NCBI GenBank assembly: GCA_032821775.1
Contig: JAVLRN010000012.1
Coordinates: 744,001-808,000 of the forward strand
Source of the DNA: Sanguinoderma infundibulare
Taxonomy: Eukaryota; Basidiomycota; Agaricomycetes; Polyporales; Polyporaceae
Length of the DNA: 64,000 bases
Direction: 5' to 3'
Under the pieces are notes generated by a model. It did not search any database. It saw nothing but the letters and a program-made list of their open reading frames with translations, and was not told the origin of the DNA. Position numbers and translations under genes: made by a program. Numbering within the stretch: position 1 is the first letter of the stretch; each line of letters opens with the position of its first letter. Positions 46,629-58,495 of the stretch are shown piece after piece.

Positions 46629-48243
46629 TCAGTCCTGCGGGACGACGGGACTCTGGGCGATCGTCCCCATTTTCTCCACCACCCTACCGCGCGTCGGGGG
46701 GTGGACGGGACACTCCCTCAGCACCAAAGGCGAGATATCGCGCCCGCGCGCGATGAGCACCAAGCTCTCCATGTCGTCCTTCCCCACCCGCTCCCGGAAG
46801 CAGCACATCGCGCCGCGGGGCCGGTACGTGCCCCACACCCACGCGAACCGCGCCGCGGCGAGCGCCCAGACGGCGGCCGCGGGCTTGGGGCCGACGACGA
46901 CGGCGAGCGAGAGGAGGGCGAACGCGAAGATGCACGCGTAGTCGCGCGCGACCTCGGCCCAGAAGCAGAAGCGGCGGAGGCCCGTCGGCGCGGGGCCGGG
47001 GATGTAGCCCGAGCGGAAGACGAGGCGGTCGATGGAGGCCGGGAAGAGCGTGAGCGTGCAGCCGACGGAGATGCACCAGGGCATGAAGAGCAGCACGCGG
47101 AGGAGGTTCGGGAGGAGCCCGGGCGGGGGGTCAGCGGGGCTGGAGCTGGAGCTGGGACCAGAGCCCGGCTTGGGGGAAGGGCTGTCGGGGGGCACGCGGC
47201 GGTCTGCTGCGCGCGCTGGGGGCGGCGACATGGGCATGCTCGCGCGCCTGCCCGCGTCCTGCCTGAGGATGGGGGTGGACGGCGGGGTGGCGAAGACGTC
47301 GTCGTCGGCGATGTCGGCGTCCTTGCGCCTTTTGAAGTTCAGCTTGGAGAGTATCGAGCCCCGCCGCTTGGGCCGTCGAACCTCGATCGAGGCCGGCGAG
47401 AGGTTCGGGCTCGACGGGTAGTTGTCGTCGTCGACGGAGTAGATGCCCGTGATCGACGAGCCGGTGAGCATTCGCCTGGGAGTCGGGCTCGCGGGTCTGT
47501 CGTTCGACGACTGGGAGTGGACGAGGATAGAGATGGGTGGGCGCCGCGGGGATGCGCCGTTGCCGTTGTGTCCCCGGACCCGCAATGAGCCCCCAAGTGC
47601 ATGTCCGTCTCGCCAGCCTCCGGGGTGGGTGTCGGGCATGAACAGGCTCCGTGACGAGTCCACGGATTGCTGAACGAGACGAGCGCACGAGCCCGTCAGC
47701 CTCTACGCACTCGCCAAGATTCGGGATGTCCAGGAGTAGGAGAGGGACGTACCTTGCGGTTCGGTTTGCGCAGCGTCAGCATCCGCACGATGTCCTTTGC
47801 CTTGCCCGCGATCTTCGCGAGCGCGCGGGCCTTGGACGGAGACGGGCTGTCTTTCGCGCGAGGATGGAAGACGGCCTCGCGCGGGCTCGAGAACTCGACC
47901 TGGGCCATGCGCGCGGTCCCGTACACCGACCGCTCCTCCCCCGGCGGGTCCATCTCCCCCTCGTCGAAGTATATCTGGCAGACGGAGCCCAGATCAGGGA
48001 AGCCTTCCAAAGAATTGATGAAAACGCGGTTCCGCGCAGGTGCTGGAGAGTCCCAGTCGCGGGCCGCGAGTTCGGGGCAGCTTGCGCACGCGAACAGCGC
48101 GGACTGCGTCGATGTATGTGAGGATGTAGCGCTGCGGGACTGGGTATGTATTATGTACGACTCACATGAGGGCGACGTGGAGGGCTTGCCGGTGGAATGT
48201 TTGCAAGCTGGAGGATGCTGTCTGCGCTGGAGCTGGCGTTCAT
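46629..48243 (-). CDS. Hypothetical basidiomycete membrane protein, Ser/Pro-rich
   Basis: Not recognised. Three phase-0 exons (48166-48243, 47753-48103, 46629-47669) give 489 residues. The N-terminal part has a short Ser/Ala stretch and CASCPELAARDWDSPAPARNRVF. A basic segment follows (SPSKARALAKIAGKAKDIVRMLTLRKPNRK). The middle (about 145-330) is disordered, rich in Ser, Pro and Arg, with many potential SP phosphorylation sites. The C-terminal 150 residues carry two or three hydrophobic segments: LLPNLLRVLLFMPWCISVGCTLTLF, DYACIFAFALLSLAVVVG and AAVWALAAARFAWVWGTY. The final tail is cytosolic-looking and ends SPVVPQD. The joins are clean, so the gene is likely real. Function is unknown. Confidence 0.7.
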
Positions 48244-50192
48244 AGTGGAAGAGCAAGAGACGATGAATGGACAAAATGTTGCTAGGATGGAGTGTAGTAT
48301 ACGCGGGCCTGCGCAGAATGCAGGAAAGAAAGACACGTCCGAGCGAGAGACGAGGAAGTGGCAAGGAGGCTGACCCTGAGGCTCGAAGTCTGCCGCACGA
48401 CGTCATGTCATATTCTATTGCGAACCGGTTCACTCGGCGCAATTGAAATGGCAGTCATCGCGATTCGCGAACGACCTCACGAATCTGGCGTGGAGTCGAA
48501 AGTTAGAAAGTGTAGATCCTGATGCAACGGTAGAAGGAGTACATACCCATAGTTGACAAGGCGTTGAGTATGGCCCCACACACGCGATCGAGGGCGCCAC
48601 TTACATGTTCAGCACGGAGACAAATCAGTGGGTGTAGTCCGTCACATCCTCGTGTCCGGCCGATCGAGGATGAACGTGGGACGCCGATCAAGGAACGTCA
48701 CCAAACAAGCTACGTAGAGCTATGTTTAACACCGGGCCGCCATGTGGGGCAGCTGGACGTGAAGCTCGATATTCGCTCGATGCGTCCACCAAGGAGGCTA
48801 TGAGGAATTTAATTTAGATGGATGTGGAGGGAGGCTCAAAGGAGAGGGACCGGCTATTATAAGTACGATGAGATGGATGCGTGGATACAAGAGATGGATG
48901 CAGATTAGAGCAGGAGATCCAACGATACAGAACGACGTCGCGTTTATGACCTGCGCACTCTGGGTGCAGGAATGAGGCCCAAGAGGCCGAACGCGAGCGC
49001 ATACAAGCCGGAAGCTACACGTAAGACAACCATAGGACATGTGGACGATCAGCTGGATTGTCGGGCCGAGGGGTGGGATGCGTACCTGCTATTACACCTT
49101 CGAGGTATCCCAAAGAGGACCACTGTGCTAACGTATAGACAAGCAGAGACCAGCCGGCGACGGTGGATACGGTCATAACCTGGGAGGAACGGTGAGAACG
49201 TGAGGTGACACGTGTTCTCGCGAGGGACTTTACAGGTATGACTGTGGAGAGAACGCCAGACTGCCGCCAATGTCGATACTATGGCCAAAGAGGATCAATG
49301 ACCGCTCGGGGGATGTCAGAAAAGACATGTGGCTACTCACGTTGGGCTGCTCGTCTCGAACAAGAGGTAGGGCCAAGACGTAGAGAAAGGAAGAAATGGT
49401 GACTGCGGCGGAGAATAACGACAGTCGCGCCGAGAAGCTAGACATGGCATGACGGATCTGTAAGCTGTGTCTAGACAAAGACACGAGGAAGACGGACCGG
49501 CTCCAACCATGTTCGTTATCATTTCCGCTGAGAATACGAAGCAGGACGTTACAACTGTCGAAATAGTAGGTGAGGAGGCCTCCTGGTAGTACGAATTTGA
49601 GCTGCTTGAGAGTATGGCGAGAGAAGGACACAAGAGACATGGCCAAGGGTGATTACAGCGCGGCAGGGAATTATGAGGGCGGTGAAGGAGCGAGAAAGGA
49701 GAGGAGGGAGATTGGGGAGAGCTGTGAGCTCGTCGAGCTCGACGTTGGGGAAGACCCTCCGAGTCGCCTGCCATCATCCACAGGCCACTATCACATGCCT
49801 CCACCAGCGCTTCCTCCCGCATTTAGACTTGTCTACGCAGAACCTCTCAGATAACCCTATCGGATAACCTTTATCTGCCAACGCCTGCTATTCCGTCTCC
49901 ACCGTGAGGCCTCGTGGCAGGGATACCACAGCTCTCCACGATGTCCAGCTGCCCCCACAGGCTCGGAAGCAAGACTCGTGCACTCGAGTGCCGTCTGAAG
50001 CCGTCGAAAGAAGGGCAGCGGAGCCCAAGCGCCTCTGGACGATGAGAAAATAAATAACCGAAATGGGGAGGGACCACTGCGTCGGTTGGGCGTGTGGGCA
50101 GCGAGGATGCCTCCACCGTCTATTAACGCTGCACGCGCATGCCCTGAACTCACCCTCGCCCCGCTCGTCGACGTCTCCTTCTATCGACCATA
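48244..50192. other. Intergenic, nothing recognised
   Basis: Nearly 2 kb between divergent genes. Short frames on both strands lack domains. No repeat or RNA gene was seen. Confidence 0.45.
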
Positions 50193-53013
50193 ATGTGGTC
50201 CGGTATACCCAAGCTCGTCTTCGTCGCCTTCCTCGCCCTCAACTGTATCCTGTGGTCCCAGTCGCGTTATGGCCATGTCCCCCGCACACCTTCTCTCGTC
50301 TCGGCCTTTTCCAAGCGGGCCTTCTCTGACGTACATCACCTCGCGCCCTTGCACATAACAGCGACCGAGGTGCGTCCCACACGTCTCTACTTCTCACCAT
50401 CATCCCTGTCCTCCGTCCCCTCTTGAGCGCTGAGCGAGTCCTCTTCGTAGGAGTGCCGACCGCTCGAGGTCCCGCACACTGAACAATGCACGCACGTCAA
50501 GGAGGTATGCGACATGGACCGCACCTTCCTCTCCATCGGCTACCTCGAGTCCTACTTCTGCTCAGACTCCGCCCGCCGCCCACTCCTCTTCGCCGCCTAC
50601 CTTCTCTGGCTTGTCTTTCTCTTCTCCACCCTCGGCATCTCTGCCTCTGACTTCTTCTGTCCAAACCTCGGTACCATTGCATACCTACTCGGACTAGACG
50701 AGAACGTCGCAGGCGTCACCTTTCTCGCCTTTGGCAATGGCTCCCCCGACATGTTCGCAACTTTCTCCGCCATGCGCACAAACTCTGGCGGCCTCGCCAT
50801 CGGCGAGCTCCTCGGCGCCGCCGCCTTCATTACATCCTGCGTTGTCGGCTCCATGTGCATCATCAAGCCCTTCAAGGTCCGTCGCGGCCCCTTTTTGCGC
50901 GACGTCGGCTTCTTCACCGTCGCCGTCTCTCTCCTCCTCGTCGTCCTTTGGGATAACAAGCTCGAAGCCTGGGAGGCAGCTGCCATGATTGTCCTCTACG
51001 CAGTCTATGTGACCGTAGTCGTCGTAGGCAGCTGGTGGCGCACACGCCAAGAGACCCAGAGACAGTACGAGGCTCTCATGCGAAGTGAATATGCAGACGA
51101 AGCACCCTATCATGACGAGGAACCATACCTCGACCAGCGTGAGTCTCTTCTTCGCATGTGCCCCTCGAAATACCAACGTCTGAAGCTACCATTCATCAGC
51201 TTCCTACTCTCCCTCTCCCTCTTCAAATAATCTCCAGGTCCCATCGCCTTTCACCCGTGTACGCGCCATCTCCCACCCTGAACCGCCCCGGCTCGGCATC
51301 CAGACCGACCTCCCGCGACGTCCACGCACCCGCTCCGTGTCGCCTTCATCTCCGCCTCTCAGCCACATGCCGTCCTTCTCCCTCGTCGGCGCGCTCGAGT
51401 TCAGGCGCGTCGTGTCTTCGCTCCAGCGCGACGCCGCCTCCGCTTCCTTGTCTCACTTCGAGAGCCCACTCACCCCCTACTCCTCTCGCCGACCCCGACT
51501 TAGCCTCGAGAGCCCACTCTCCCCCTACTCGTATCGCCGACCACGACTTAGTCTACAATCTGGTTCTCGCTCCCCCGCTCGCTCTCCTATTGCTTCCCAT
51601 GAGCGAGATCCATGGGACGCCGCGCTCGAGATGCAACTCGATGCGCGACCCGCCCCACCTCGAATTACCGAGCCTCCGATTGGCGAGTCGTCGCGCGAAG
51701 GGTTAGGATCTACGCCGATCCCGTCGATCTCACACACGCCTGCATCCCCCACGTCTTCTGCCGCGTCAGACACCGAGTCTCAGACGTACGTTGACGTGCC
51801 GCTCACGCGCAGGCAGCGCGCGGCCCATTTTCTCGCGCACGTGGGGCGCATCCTGTTCCCCACGCTGCATGGATTCTGGAGCAAGCCATTCTTGGGCAAG
51901 ATTGCGGCGGTGCTCGCTGCGCCTGCCGTTATGGCGCTCACGCTGACGCTTCCCGTCGTCGTGACCTCTTACGAGAACGCGGGCGCGTCGGAGAAGAGGC
52001 GGTCTATTGCGGGGAGTACGAGCGTGAGCCCGCTGATTGACTTTGAGGAAGAGGGTGTCGAGCGTGCGTTGATTGCGGAGGAGGAAGTCGAGGAAGAGAT
52101 GCACGAACTCAAGTTCAACAAGTGGCTCATGGCCGTCCAGTGCTGTCTCGGGCCGCTATTTTGTGCCGCCGTCCTGCTAGGTACGCGTTCCTTGGCTTCT
52201 CCGGAGTGGTTTTACTCACCGGACGCGAATGAATGTGTGCAGATGGGATCAAACACGAGGGCTGGCTATTACTGGCCACCGGCGTTACAGGGTTTACCGC
52301 CGCGATCCTCGTCGCCGTGTTCGCGGACAAGGGGCACTCGCCCCCAGCCCAGCTTGCGCGGTGCGCGATGGGCTTTGTCGTGTCTGTGGTTTGGATCATG
52401 GCGATCGCAGACGAAGTCGTCAAGGTTCTTCAGGTACGTAACTGTTTGCATCCGTGACCCTACCTCTGACAGTCGGGTGGTCGTGCCTTCATCTGTCATT
52501 CATGCGACCTTACTCTCCGTCCTCTTCCCTTCATCCCATTTAAAACCTTGACCACTCTGACCCTTCTCCTTCTCGGCCCACGCACGAGCATGACACTAAC
52601 TATGACGACAGACTTTCGGCTTCCTCTTCGGGCTCTCGGACGCTATCATTGGAATCACGATCTTCGCCATCGGCAACTCACTTGCGGACCTCGTCGCCAA
52701 CATGTCCGTAGCCATCTTTGCGCCCATCATGGGCTTCTCCGCTTGCTTCGGGGGCCCGATGCTCAACATCCTGCTCGGCGTCGGGATTTCGGGCTCGTAC
52801 ATCGTCCGCCAGACGGGGGTGCCGTACCCGCTCGACTTCTCGCCCTCGCTCATCATCACGGGCTCAGGCCTGCTCGCGTTCCTGCTCGCGACGCTCGTGT
52901 TCGTGCCCATGAACGGATACTTTTTGCCGAGGAGGTGGGGCTTGACGCTCATCTTCGCGTACGTGCTCCTGATGGTCGCGAACGTCGTGGTGGAGGTAAA
53001 GCTGGAGGCCTGA
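50193..53013 (+). CDS. Na+/Ca2+ exchanger of NCLX/YCaX (SLC24-like) type
   Basis: Five exons (50193-50369, 50451-51138, 51200-52180, 52243-52433, 52612-53013) sum to 2439 bases and encode 812 residues. It is a cation/Ca2+ antiporter of an internal membrane. A hydrophobic N-terminus leads to a Cys-bearing loop (ECRPLEVPHTEQC, HVKEVC). The first five helices carry the alpha-1 repeat with LAFGNGSPDMFATFSA (about 150-165). A cytosolic loop of about 290-600 is Ser/Pro/Arg-rich. The second helix set has KFNKWLMAVQCCLGPLF and the alpha-2 repeat IFAIGNSLADLVANMSVA (about 697-714), then GGPMLNILLGVG. Both alpha repeats retain the Ca2+-binding acidic residue. The loop holds a perfect-length 16-residue tandem duplication. 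Ion specificity and membrane location are inferred. Confidence 0.92.
51460..51555 (+). repeat. 48-bp in-frame tandem duplication in exchanger loop
   Basis: Two 48-base units (51460-51507, 51508-51555) encode ESPLTPYSSRRPRLSL and ESPLSPYSYRRPRLSL. It adds a second Arg-rich, phosphorylatable motif to the regulatory loop. Confidence 0.9.
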
Positions 53014-54364
53014 GACTGATCCGTGTTGTCGGTTCTCGTGCCTGGGAGGAAGAGGGAGAAGAGTCGTGCTGGCACTTACAATCACGACGTTGCTGTTGTC
53101 GCTGATCCTTGCATACATTCGCTCATCGTCACTAGACCCGCTTTTACTCTCACTCTCTCAGCTCTGCTTTGTCATCGCACTCTCTTCTCTATTGTTGTAT
53201 ACGCAACGCACTCTTATAGCCCGAATCCCTTGCTCCGAGCCTAGCTTATGTTACCGCGGACGACTTGCTCGCACACATTCGCACACACACGGAATAATGT
53301 CATGTATAGGTAGGTATACGAGTATACAGTGCAATGCAGCCCGTACGGTCGCATGTCCCATATCATAGACAGAGTAGTGGCAGAGGCCATAAAACATACG
53401 AGGTTGCAAAGGTTAAAACATTTTACCACCATGAGAAGGAAATCGGTCGGAAGACAAATCGCATGGGTGTGGTTGGGAATGCCGCGGACAACGCCCAGGG
53501 CACGGGTCGCCTGTTACCTCTTATGCCTCGAGGTTCTGGGACTTGCGTCTGTGGAGGGCGCCCGACGTACGTACGTGCCTATCATATCGCGTACCCTTCG
53601 CGCTGGGCGCATGGCTCGCGGGCCGCTCAGGGAGCAATATAATACAATACGCAGCGTCGGAGCTGCAGTATGCGTCTTCCAGACGGTCTCGGGTACACTG
53701 ATAAACACCGGCGTCGACGCAGTCTTGGGAGAGGAGAGCTGCGTATGGGCTGCATTAAGATTGCGAAGGACGAGAAGGATTGAGAGGGAGCGCAACTGTG
53801 GGCCGCTTCCAATAAGAACGCGCGGGGACCTCGCGTCCAATCCGGGGTTTGCGCCGCGCCCAGCCAATGCGAGCGCACGCAGCGGACTGCTGGCAGGCGA
53901 GGGCCCCCGTCCCACGCCGTTCCAGAAACGAAGGGAGCGGGAGAAGGAGGGAGAAGGGCCATGATTCGCGCAGTACATTGCGTTCCGGCGAGCCTCGTGG
54001 GCACCTGGTTCACGTCTACCACCCTCTACAGTAAGGCGCGGCCGGCGAGGGGAGGGCGATCGTCTGAGAACGGCCGGGGTTCCGTGCGGTGGGTGCGTTC
54101 GCTCGCAGAAGCGCGAGGGTTCTGGCGGGGCTGATGGTGGTGGCTGCCCTGCCTGGAGTACGGTGGAGATAATGCTCGAGTCGTTAGCGCTGCTGCTCCT
54201 GCCGAGCGTAAATAAGCTTGAACGCGAAACGGACGGACCGCGTCCGAGAAGGCGTGCGCCCCCGCAAGTGCACACACACAGACACGCCTCGCGGCCTTTA
54301 CCCCGCATTCGCGGCTCGCGTCGTCCCCGCTTATACCACACCCATTCAAACTGCCGGCTCCGCG
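53014..54364. other. Intergenic, nothing recognised
   Basis: Frames on both strands are compositional. An ACGTACGTACGT-like run is near 53570. The promoter of the hydrolase at 54365 should lie at the right end. Confidence 0.45.
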
Positions 54365-55396
54365 ATGACACCGCAGTTCCAAGCGTCCCCCTCCCCCTCC
54401 TCCTCCTCCTCCTCTTCCGAATCGCCTTCGGCATACCCGTCGCGGGTCCGCGTCCTGACCTCGCCAGACGGGACGCGGCTCTGGGCCGAGTCCTCTGGGG
54501 ACGCGTCCAAGCCGGCGATCGTCTTCATCCACGGCCTGTCGTGCACCGCGCTCGGGTGGGACAAGCAGTTCGCGGACGCGGGCCTCCAGCGCAGCTTCCA
54601 CCTCGTCCGGTACGAGATGCGCGGGCACGGCCGGAGCGGGAAGCCGCTCGAGGAGCACGACTACGCGTCGGCCCGCATCGCGGAGGACTTCAAGACCGTA
54701 TGCGACGCGTTCGGGCTCGTGCGGCCGTTCATGGTCGGCTGGTGAGCGCACATCCTCCTTATCATCAACGTGTTCGGCCATCCGGTATCCCGAGGCAGGG
54801 GGAGAGTGCTCACCTTCTCGCCCCCGTCCGTCTCGCACAGGAGCCTGGGAGGGTGCATCGCGGTCGACGTGGTCACCGCGTACGGGCCCGAGTTCATTGC
54901 CGGCATCGTCTACGTCGGGGGCTCGATCCTCGCGCTCAACTACCACCCGCCGTGCCGGCACCCGCTCATGGAGGAGCTCTGGCCGGTGATCGCCTCGCCC
55001 GCGTCGGACGACATGAGCGCCGGGGCGGAGGCGTTCGTCGACTCGTGCGTGCGGGAGCCGCTCCCGTACGCCGTCAAGCTGCTCTGGATGGGCGGCTTCA
55101 TCATGCAGCCCCGCGCGGCGCGCTACTGGTCCATCAAGCGCGTCCAGGACCACGCCGTGTGGGAGCGCACGGCGCGCGACGTGCCCGTGCTCGTCGTGCA
55201 GGGCAAGGCGGACGTGCACTGCCTGTACGAGAACATGATCGGGATCGCGCGGCGGGTGTACGCCGACGTCGCCGTCACGCTCATGGACGGCGTGGGGCAC
55301 TCGCCGCACTTCGAGAACGCGCAGGAGACGAACAGGTGCATCGAGCAGTGGGCGAAGCGCGTCCTGGACCGGGACCAGAAGGTGAGCGTTCCCTGA
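54365..55396 (+). CDS. Alpha/beta hydrolase, paralog 1
   Basis: Two exons (54365-54741, 54841-55396) encode 310 residues. After a Ser-rich arm, the core starts with LTSPDGTRLWAESSGD. The oxyanion HG motif is in FIHGLSCTALGWDKQF. LVRYEMRGHGRSGKP follows, then the nucleophile elbow GWSLGG, which spans the intron. The lid region includes FVDSCVREPLPYAVKLLWMGGF. The predicted acid is in VLVVQGKADVH and the histidine in GVGHSPHFENAQET. It is closely similar to the gene at 58496-59480 and lacks that copy's second intron. Family members include esterases, epoxide hydrolases and C-C bond hydrolases, so the substrate is open. There is no signal peptide; cytosolic location is inferred. Confidence 0.88.
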
Positions 55397-56064
55397 AGCC
55401 TGCCTTGCGCACACGGCACCGGATGGGCACTGACCTAATTCATGTCGTCCGTATCGGTTCCATCGGCCTATCGATACGCCTGCTTGTGTGGCAGACGTGG
55501 CAGCGCACGAAGCTGTAGGGCTGGGGGGAGGAAAGGGTCTGAATATGGCCACTACGATTTTTCATGTGGAGGTGTCCGATGGATGGCTACTTATTACGTT
55601 GTACTCACCTATGCAGCATAACTCTGTCTTCTTTCTCCGCGGTAATGATTTGTGTTGGATAGACGTTTTCTCCAGCGTGGATCTAGGAAGATGACTTGCA
55701 GTCCAGTCTGACTCGGAGCCAAGTCTGAGCCTAAGTGAACTGCGAATGTGCTCGCGAGGTACCTCCCATATTGAACGTGACACAGACCTTGTCACACACC
55801 ACGTGCACAACGCGTCGCGCGAGTGGTAACGCGTTGGCGCCCGATGGTTGCGCCAATTGTGGCGTAAGACCCATCGTCCGCTGCATCACTGTCGTCAACG
55901 TTGCACCCACCAGAGGGCGTATTACAATGACCCTGATCTTTGGAAGTGTGAGGGAGATCTGAAGAAGAACAGCGGAAAGTGGTCGAGGCGGTGCGCGGCG
56001 TGGATGTCTGGATATCCAGTGTATCCTCGGATTCTAACACGGCCTTCTAGCCGCGTTCAAAATC
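55397..56064. other. Intergenic, nothing recognised
   Basis: It lies between hydrolase 1 and the dispersed repeat. Short frames only. Confidence 0.45.
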
Positions 56065-57250
56065 CTACTCGTGTTAGCCGCATGTCGCACTAGCCCAATC
56101 GGAGAACAAAGACGGTTGCAAGGAGGCTGAATTTGGAGAGCCCGTTTCGGCAGGAGGTTGCGTTCGGAGTCTGAACTGCCCCGCCTCCGAACATAAAAGC
56201 GCGCTCGACTGTGCTCGGTCCCTCCGCCCACCTTCCCTTCCTTCCTCCCAGTTCCACCCGCCACTTGGAGGTGTTCTTGCCCTGCGCCGTGGCCAGCCGC
56301 TGATCTTGACTCCGTCGCTGGTCATCTTCGCAGGTGACGCCACAGCAGTGGGTCCTGCTCTCCGAGTCGACCTCAACCACCGGCGTCCTCGACCGCATGG
56401 CGAAGTCGACATTCGCACTCAACACTCTCCGTTTCCTGGCATTCCATCGACATCGCGACCACCGCTCGTTCTCCGCCAACGCCATCCCACCACAATCCGC
56501 TCCCCACTTGTGGTTAGCCGTCACCAACCACCGCCACTGCGAGCGCAACGATACCCCGCGCGCTCTGCGCACGAGAAATCCGGAGAAGAGGATGAGAACG
56601 GCATGCTTGGTACGTCGTTCTAGGCTTCACTATCGATGTCGGTGATGGGTGGCGTCGGCAGGAGGAGAGGAGAGAGGACAGTGGGCGTGTGTCATGCACG
56701 TCGGTGCAAATGCCAATATTGCGCGACGCCGAAGAGTAAAGCCCCAAACGGGCGACGATCCTGAAGCGCGTCCACGGTGCAGTCGAGGCAATGGGGGTGT
56801 GTGGGCGACCGTACATGTTACCGTCATTAAGTCCTACCCCAGCCAAGGCTCGTCGTGCCAATGATGGCTTGCAAGATGGGATGATCACGACGCCGAAGAG
56901 TAAAGCCCCAAACGGGCAAAAATCCGCAAGCGCGTCCACGACGTAGTCGGAGCAGTGGGGGAGTGTGGGCGACCGTACTTGCTACCGTCATTAAGCCCTA
57001 CCCCAGCCGAGGCTCGTCGTGTTGAAGAATGAAGGAAGACAAGCCTCAAGACGGGATGACCATGACGCCGAAGAGTAATGCCCCAAACGGGCAAAGATCC
57101 GCAAGTGCGTCCTCGATGCGGTCAGTTCGGGGGAGTGTGTGGGCGGTGGCTGTCAATAGACCACCACCGTTCCCTACCCTGGATTAAGTCGTATCGTGTC
57201 GGTCGAAGACCAGGTCGGAAGCGCTGAAAGACAGGACCAAACGAAGTGGC
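56065..57250 (-). repeat. Dispersed repeat element, copy 2 (inverted relative to copy 1)
   Basis: The reverse complement aligns over its length with 16209-17400. Three cores are present at 56725-56771, 56889-56935 and 57064-57110, spaced 164 and 175 bases, mirroring the 164 and 180 spacing of copy 1. A fourth degenerate GGGGGAGTGTGCAGGCGG unit lies at 57255-57300. No transposase frame was found. It separates the two hydrolase paralogs. Confidence 0.75.
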
Positions 57251-57402
57251 GTGGGGGAGTGTGCAGGCGGCGGTGAACTCATTTCACCATCGTTCCCTAC
57301 CCCGCGCCAGTACGGAGAGCCTTCCAACGGACCTGGCAGGCATGATGAGTACTGTGAGGGGGATGCATTGAAGTTGGCGGACCCGGCCTCTGATTCGCCG
57401 CT

Positions 57403-57458
57403 CAATAGTTCTTGGTGGGTGGATGCGGCTTGCGTCAAGCACCCACCAAGAACTATTG
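57403..57458. repeat. Perfect 19-bp inverted repeat with 18-base loop
   Basis: CAATAGTTCTTGGTGGGTG at 57403-57421 is exactly reversed and complemented at 57440-57458. The loop could pair further (GATGC with GCGTC). It lies about 150 bases outside dispersed repeat copy 2. Confidence 0.95.
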
Positions 57459-58438
57459 CAGTCAAAATGAAGGTTCGACTGTTGGCTAACTAGTAACCAT
57501 GAGAGTCGCAATGGCGGTCGCGCGATCGGGCGAAGACGAAGACGGCGTACCTGGCAGTTTGTTACATTCCATGGCGGTGATCGTGTGCCATAGGTTGCCG
57601 TATGGTGACTCCCACAATTTACAAGAGGCAAAAAATGCACCACGAAACTCGCAAGGTACTCACCGGCTGAAGCTCAGCGAACGATATGCACCCTTCGACT
57701 CATCCAACCCTGCGACATTCGATACTTGGACAGAAGAGCGCAGCCAGCGATGTCGACGATTGCTTCACTGGCCGTAGGCGTAAACGGGAGCATCTGACAG
57801 GCAGGTTCAAAAGCAAGGAGTGTTTTCGTTTTGTACACCAAGATCAGCAGCAAGTTCCAGAGCAGGCTGTGTCAAGAGCCGTCGTCGACTGGTGGCAGAA
57901 TTGCCGTGGGAAAGTCCGTCAAATTCTGTCGGCCTCTGTACGAGACTCCGTCGACCTCCGTTCACCTCGCTATGGTTGGCTTCTAAACCTCCAGTTGGGC
58001 CATCCTTGCCGTCCCCGTCCCAGCGGGTTCGCGTACTGCGCATGCAACTCTACCATCGGAATTTGCAACATTTCCACGCATCTGCTATTTCAGTTCGTCG
58101 ACGTGAGAGTCCAGTGGAACTCATTGAACTCGCAGTCCATCATGCAAAGCCTTCCTCTGCTTGAAGAGCCAATGATCACTGATCGCTAAGGAAGTCCTCG
58201 ACGTATGACCAGCCAGGCTTTCGGTCATCATCGACTCAAATTTTATCGCTGTCGGGCGGTTCTGATTATTAACCTCGACTTAACACCGTACGTTTGTCTG
58301 CATTACTCACCCAACTTCGTCGTTTACTCATCGGGCATTCCGCCTCGTATTTGCATATTCGCAGAGTACCGGGACGTGACTCGGGGGAAATGTTGCCGAT
58401 TGTCGCCCGCCGAACTCCTGGGTAGGCGCAGACCCCCG

Positions 58439-58447
58439 TATATATAA
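58439..58447 (+). promoter_or_regulatory. TATA box of hydrolase paralog 2
   Basis: A TATATATAA-type sequence ends about 50 bases before the ATG at 58496, implying a very short leader. Confidence 0.55.
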
Positions 58448-58495
58448 CGTCAGTGGGCGACTCCACCACTGCGTCCGCTAGTATCCTTTGTCAAC

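Larger units (their letters stand above)
57251..58495. other. Intergenic with a 19-bp hairpin; hydrolase 2 upstream region
   Basis: Apart from the hairpin (57403-57458) and the TATA box (58439-58447), no feature is recognised. Frames such as 57686-58189 have no known domain. Confidence 0.45.

Noticed and set aside
46701..47588. 295-codon plus-strand frame opposite the Ser/Pro-rich membrane protein
   Set aside because: Low-complexity Arg/Glu/Ala composition, and the opposite strand has clean splice joins and membrane segments.
54026..55552. 508-codon minus-strand frame opposite hydrolase paralog 1
   Set aside because: Arises from third-position G/C bias of the real plus-strand exons. It is His/Arg/Val-rich without any recognisable fold.
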